From Penelope pileata (taxonomy: Eukaryota > Chordata > Aves > Galliformes > Cracidae): DNA of 64,000 bases. Positions within the stretch are counted from its first letter, which is position 1. Every line of letters begins with the position of its first letter. The notes beneath the pieces were generated by a model, which saw only the letters and a list, made by a program, of their open reading frames with translations, made no database searches and was not told the DNA's origin. Both the position numbers and the translations under genes were made by a program. Of the stretch, positions 59,701-64,000 are shown piece after piece. The DNA is taken from positions 1-64,000 of the forward strand of contig WBMW01003249.1 of NCBI GenBank assembly GCA_013396635.1, read 5' to 3'.

Positions 59701-62700
59701 CTGCTCAGTATGGGCAGGTGGGCAGCAGAATGGTCTGTGTGACCGCATATGCTCTGGAGCTTTCTTGATGAAAACTGGACTTTCAACACACGTTTTGTAG
59801 GCAATACTTCTCCATGTCTCAAAACTCTTCAAAACCTGAGAAACTGAGATGGTTTTTTCTCTGCGGGAACAGAGGCTCTTGTTGTCTCTCTCTCTCATAT
59901 GTGCACACACACAAACAGTAGCTCTTCTTTCTCTCCCTTCCCACCTTCCTCCTCCAAAAGACTTCAAACCCTTTATGAAAATGTTATTTTCTTCTCAAAC
60001 TGTTGCTCTTCTGCAGTGCTCTCTCCAGGCAGCTTGCTGCCTTTTCTTGGGCTCTGCTCCCAGAAGTCAGGTGGTTGCAGCTGCTCCACGTGTGCGACGT
60101 TAGAGATGTCCCCATGGTGGGCACCGCTGAACCTGCAGAAGGTGCTGATGGGCCATGCTGGGCTGCCAGGGGCTGGGCTGCCCACCAAGCTAAAACAGCA
60201 CACCTCCCTTTGCTTCCACTGGGGCTGATCTGAGCCCTTTAAGTTGCTCTAGATGTAATTATGGAAAACCCTCCTGCTGCCACCCAGCCATGCTCTTCAG
60301 GGTGCCACAGAGGTGCTGCTCCCCAGCAGCACGTCTGAAGATGCCACAGCCCTGCAGCAGCCGGCTGTGCTCAGCAGCTGCCCCAGGACCCACGGTGCTG
60401 TGCAGCAAACTGCTGCCCCGTGCCTGCGGCTGTGGGCTCTGCCTGAGTGTCCTGTGAGCAGAGCCGGCCTGGGACCAGGCTGCAGGTGGGCTGGAGTTGA
60501 AAACCCTTTGTTGTCTTGTATGAAGGGGACTGACTCACTGTTCTCCTGTGCTGTCATAAGTAGATGGATGATTTAATCGCCTAGCAACCACAATAACGTC
60601 AGGTGAGGAGCACTTCCCCTACTGCTCTCTGCCCACAGCCCCTCCACTGGGCTGCTGGCAGGGGCCAGCCTCCCCTCATCCCATCCCCAGCCCTTGGGCT
60701 GCCCCAGGATGAGGCTGGCAGGGAGCCCTCCCCTGCACTTCCCAGCTCAGCGCCCTGCAGGGCGATGCCACACAGCGCCCAGCAGCTGGCAGCCAGCAGC
60801 AGAGGCTCTCAAGGCCGTGGCAGGGTGAGGGCAGTCCCCTGAGGGCAGCTCCTGGGAAGGTGGAAGGGGCACTGCCAGTGCCCATGGTGAGGCTGGGCCT
60901 CCAGCACCACTGGGCAGGCTGCTGACCATCTGGAGCGTCCAGAGGCTGTGGCTGGTGACCAGGACCTCCAGAGCATAGTGACATTTCTGGGAGGTGACCC
61001 CAGAGGATACGGGTGGGATCCACTAACCTGCTGGATCCCCTCCTCTGCACGCACTGCTGCAGCACCAGCCCTCAGCACCACTGGCTCCTGCTCTGTCCTC
61101 TTGCCTGGCACCCTCATTTAATAATAACCCCAGGAGCCGGTATTCTCTTTCAGCTTCTTCTCCTGTCAGGGACAGGGAGGAGTTTGCCTCCCCTGCCAAC
61201 ACCCATGGCCTAGCCCTGTGCTGTCCAGAGATGTCACATACCTCCTGGTGGCTCCAGCCACCCTCGGGGGCTCTTGGCATGGGCCATGCACCACAACACA
61301 CCCTGGCCCAGCTGGGACTGCCTGGAGCAGGGCTCAAGACAGGACCTCCTGGAGCAAGGCCTGAGCTGACAGGGAAAACAAGTGCTGGGCAGGGAGGGGG
61401 CTGCCACAGCCTGGCCTAGCAGGGTCACAAGGTGGCACAGACATGGCTGCCGGCAGCGTGTGCGAGCAGTGCAGTGAGGACACACCTGCCCAGGCCATGA
61501 GCACAGCAGGACTGCTCAGGATGCTTGCCCTGAAAGCCCTGTGTGACACTCCTATCTCTGTGTCCTTGTGCGACTGCTCCTGCTGACACAGGACTGGTGT
61601 TAGCAAGTCCTGGGCTGGAGGGTGGCATGGGAGCAGGCTGCTGATCTGTGAGACGCCAACCCGGTCCCATACAGCCATCTTACTCCCTCCAAAACAGCCA
61701 GGAAATACCCAGGCCAGAGAGTGGGTTGTGCCTTGGGCGGTGGGACTGCAGGATGCGGGGCCAGCACAGGCACGGTGTAGGCTGGGGGCCGTGTAAATAG
61801 GACACTTTGTCTCCCAGATCCTCCTTGTGGGACAGAGCCGATAAAATTAGCCGATACGCGCTGTTCTGTGCAGCGTGCTGAGGAAGGCTCTGTGCCACCG
61901 TGGCCCAGGGGAGCCAGGCAGCCCTACTTCGGTGCCTGCTTATCCCGGCGAAGGTGAGCCGCTTCCTCACAGTGAGTCCCAGCCATTTTGCTGCCTGTGC
62001 TGCTCCAAGGAGTGCTGCCTGGTCTAGGCAGCCATGTCCTCTCTCCTCTGCTTTGAGGGCTGTTGGGTTTGGCGGGCTCTGCCGTCCTGCAAGAGGCTGG
62101 TGAGGTGATGCTGGCTGGAGCTCAGCATGGACCAGCACCTGTGGCTCTGCACACCTGTGGGCAGAGATGGCCAAATGCAGTGCCTGCCAGACAAAGCTGA
62201 AGGACACCAAGCTGGCCACTGTGATCCAACCCTGTATGGATGGAACAGGACTAACTCCTTACCTAGTTAGTGCACATCCCAAGCTGCATCTACATTGCCC
62301 CTGGAGTGCCTTGTCACTGAAAATATGCATGGAACCCTCTTGGGTTATCTCTACAAGTGCAGGCTCCTGGCAGCATGCATCTCCCTAGTCCCTCTGCTGC
62401 CATGCAACTCTCTGGTACTTCCGGTAGTGTTCCATTCCAGGGGAGAGGAAAAACCAAGGCCAGCTGTGGCCCACCCTGGTTCCCTCCTGACAGTGCCCTG
62501 TGGTTTCTGGCTGTTCACATGTTGATTGAGTAATGACCACAACCGAGGCACTAAGTGGCCAGATATTGATTTGTGCCCTGGAGCGTTCTTCACATCTCCA
62601 TTTTGATCGGTTGTCCCTCCTGAATTGACCACGCTGAGAAAGATGAAGAGTTTGGGAACACCTACTTTGAGGTTTTGATATCAGAGCCATCAAATCCAGC

Positions 62701-62941
62701 CATTTTTGCCCCACTACAGGGAAGGTGCCTGGCTTCCCCACAGCTCAGATGCTTACAGCCATTTCCAGTTCCCCACAGGGATGGGCTCAGAGCAAGAACC
62801 CACCAGGGTCCCCCTGCTGTGGGTATATCCAGGGTGGGGGCAGAGACCAGCAGGGCCCTGGCTGAGAGGTCACGAGCAGACATAGGGGCTGACTCTGCTC
62901 ATCTCTGCGTGCTTCAGCAGCCTCCACTCTGGACGTATTTT
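53771..62941. other. 9 kb without a recognised gene or mobile element
   Basis: This is GC-rich DNA with many chance frames of 100-320 codons on both strands (for example 53596-54561 +, 57995-58807 - and 58155-58961 -). They overlap one another and lack domain signatures. No CR1 is present, which is unusual for a stretch this long in this window and might reflect gene or promoter proximity. Confidence 0.45.
56633..56655 (+). repeat. (CTGC)5.75 microsatellite
   Basis: Five full CTGC units and three further bases occur without interruption. Confidence 0.93.
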
Positions 62942-63215
62942 CATAGAATCATAGAACTAACAAAGTTGGAAAAGACCTTCAAGATCATCTAGTCCAACTG
63001 TCCACCTACCTCCAAGATTGCCTGTTAAACCACTAAACCATGTCCCTTAGTACCACATCTAGACACATCTTGAACACCTCCAGGGACGGTGACTCCAGCA
63101 CCTCCCAGGGCAGCCTGTGCCAGTGCCTGACCACTCTTTCGGAGAAGTTTTTCCTAACATCCAACCCAAACCTTCCCTGGTGCAACCTTAGGCCATTCCC
63201 TCTCGTCTTATCGCA
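62942..63215 (-). mobile_element. CR1 LINE 3' fragment, second copy of the duplicated CR1-mariner unit
   Basis: The + strand begins 'catagaatcatagaactaac', a slightly longer terminal repeat than the copy at 4189, and 'ttggaaaagaccttcaagat'. It continues through the 3' UTR and the ORF2 C-terminus (CDKTRGNGLRLHQGRFGLDV on the minus strand). The 5' truncation is at the base equivalent to that of the 4189 copy. Over about 243 aligned bases the two differ at about 16 positions. Sequence outside the 3' end differs completely between the two loci. Confidence 0.88.
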
Positions 63216-63216
63216 G

Positions 63217-63303
63217 CCATTCCCTCCAAGCAGAGCCTGACTGTTCTCAGTCATAGGAAGGTGAATTATTCCTTTAGTAGGGTTTTCTCCAGGATTTTAT
63301 GTA
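63217..63303. repeat. Junction block, second copy
   Basis: Identical to 4456-4542, and part of the 117-bp exact match. It sits between the truncated CR1 and the mariner left end, in the same order and orientation. Confidence 0.8.
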
Positions 63304-63408
63304 CAAGGGCTGCTCTGAAAGTAATGCCTCCCATTTTATTATTTTTATTATGTTGGCCCATGATGTCAGAGGTGGATGTTGGCAGGATGGCAGTAGATGA
63401 ACCTCGGG
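63304..63408 (+). mobile_element. Galluhop-type mariner, left end only
   Basis: The left terminal sequence 'caagggctgctctgaaagta' is followed by 'atgcctcccattttattatt' and 'tgttggcccatgatgtcaga'. Mariner similarity fades after 'gcagtagatgaacct'. No right end is recognisable before the window ends, so the copy is truncated or decayed. Unlike the copy at 4543 it has no LTR insertion and so shows the uninterrupted order. Confidence 0.78.
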
Positions 63409-64000
63409 GTCATCAAGTCCCATTAGGGTCATACGGGTGTGGAGGGGAGGGGTATCTCTGCCATTGTGCCCTGAGCATGTGGCTCATGCTTTTCAGGTTT
63501 GGCTCTTTGCTCTCTCTCCTATGAAAAGTGTTTGCATGCAGCTTGGAGCACTTCTGGAGGTAGCTGAGCTGGTGGTTGTGTACTCATTGTTGGTCTGGGT
63601 TTTAGAAGCAGAGTGATGCTGGGGAATGGGGCCCAACACTGTGGTGCACACCATCCTTGGGATAGCTTTTAGGAAGGTAAGAGATGTAGAGCAGCTCCTG
63701 GGATGGTCCTGGACCCACCTGATCTCCTATTTGCCCTGGGGGGAGTTTCTCATCCAGGAGAAAGGAGCACAGCAGCTATGTGGGAAATGAGGACTCTAGG
63801 ACTCTCACTAGGGACAGGGGCTCATGTGGGGTCAAGGTCATCTTTGCCGTCCCTCCTTGGCTAGGAGCTGTGTCTGGGCTCCAGCCACTGTCTGGAGGAA
63901 GCCTTCAGAAAAGTTTCCACACATATGGGCATCAATCAAGATGCACGCATGGATGGATCAGGCTGGGCTTTCTTCCTGCAGTTCTCCCTCAGTGAAAGCC
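63409..64000. other. No gene recognised
   Basis: Short frames only. It may contain decayed mariner or other sequence that I cannot identify. Confidence 0.5.

Noticed and set aside
1..64000. CRISPR array, operon, phage or bacterial mobile system
   Set aside because: There are no regularly spaced direct repeats, no dense same-strand genes with ribosome binding sites, and the repeat content is avian.

Overview
This window is bird genomic DNA, most likely from a galliform (chicken or a close relative). The evidence is the many CR1 LINE fragments, most of them 5'-truncated and those with an intact 3' end carrying the ATTCTATG-type tail, a Galluhop-type mariner, and an avian ERV LTR with the characteristic ending before CATCA. 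Nothing bacterial or phage-like is present. I found no host protein-coding gene, tRNA, rRNA or CRISPR that I can defend. Most of the window reads as intergenic or intronic DNA, and the clearest history it records is nested mobile-element insertion.

Layout. 1-305: CR1 tail. 3546-5651: a repeat cluster with sense and antisense CR1 pieces, then a mariner split by a solo LTR. 7732-7808: CR1 tail stub. 10644-10901: CR1 ending at a single-N gap, followed to about 12400 by an AT- and purine-rich unresolved block with lysine-rich open frames. 12876-13033: CR1. 13034-20980: no recognised feature. 20981-22053: one antisense CR1 split by a piece of ERVL-like pol; a second, colinear ERVL-like pol piece lies at 24212-24375. 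27555-29408: two head-to-tail CR1 copies. 30008-30645: antisense CR1 with an internal single-N gap. 32125-33958: the best-preserved CR1, with most of a reverse transcriptase broken by one stop and one 1-nt deletion. 36947-37296 and 43171-43484: antisense CR1. 52560-53720: CpG-rich island with a 79-bp N gap, the only strong promoter-like region. 62942-63410: a second copy of the CR1-junction-mariner arrangement seen near 4.2-4.6 kb.

How the parts relate. The elements share no pathway; they are layers of insertion. CR1 ORF2 encodes the reverse transcriptase that makes 5'-truncated copies, and all copies here look dead. The LTR inserted into the mariner after the mariner was in place. The arrangement CR1, then 87 bp of other sequence, then mariner end occurs twice, 58,761 bp apart. 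The non-CR1 part is identical over 117 bp, while the attached CR1 copies differ at about 16 of 243 positions. That pattern, the split CR1/ERVL locus, and the single Ns that sit exactly at CR1 breaks are the observations most worth checking. I did not find an undescribed biological system.
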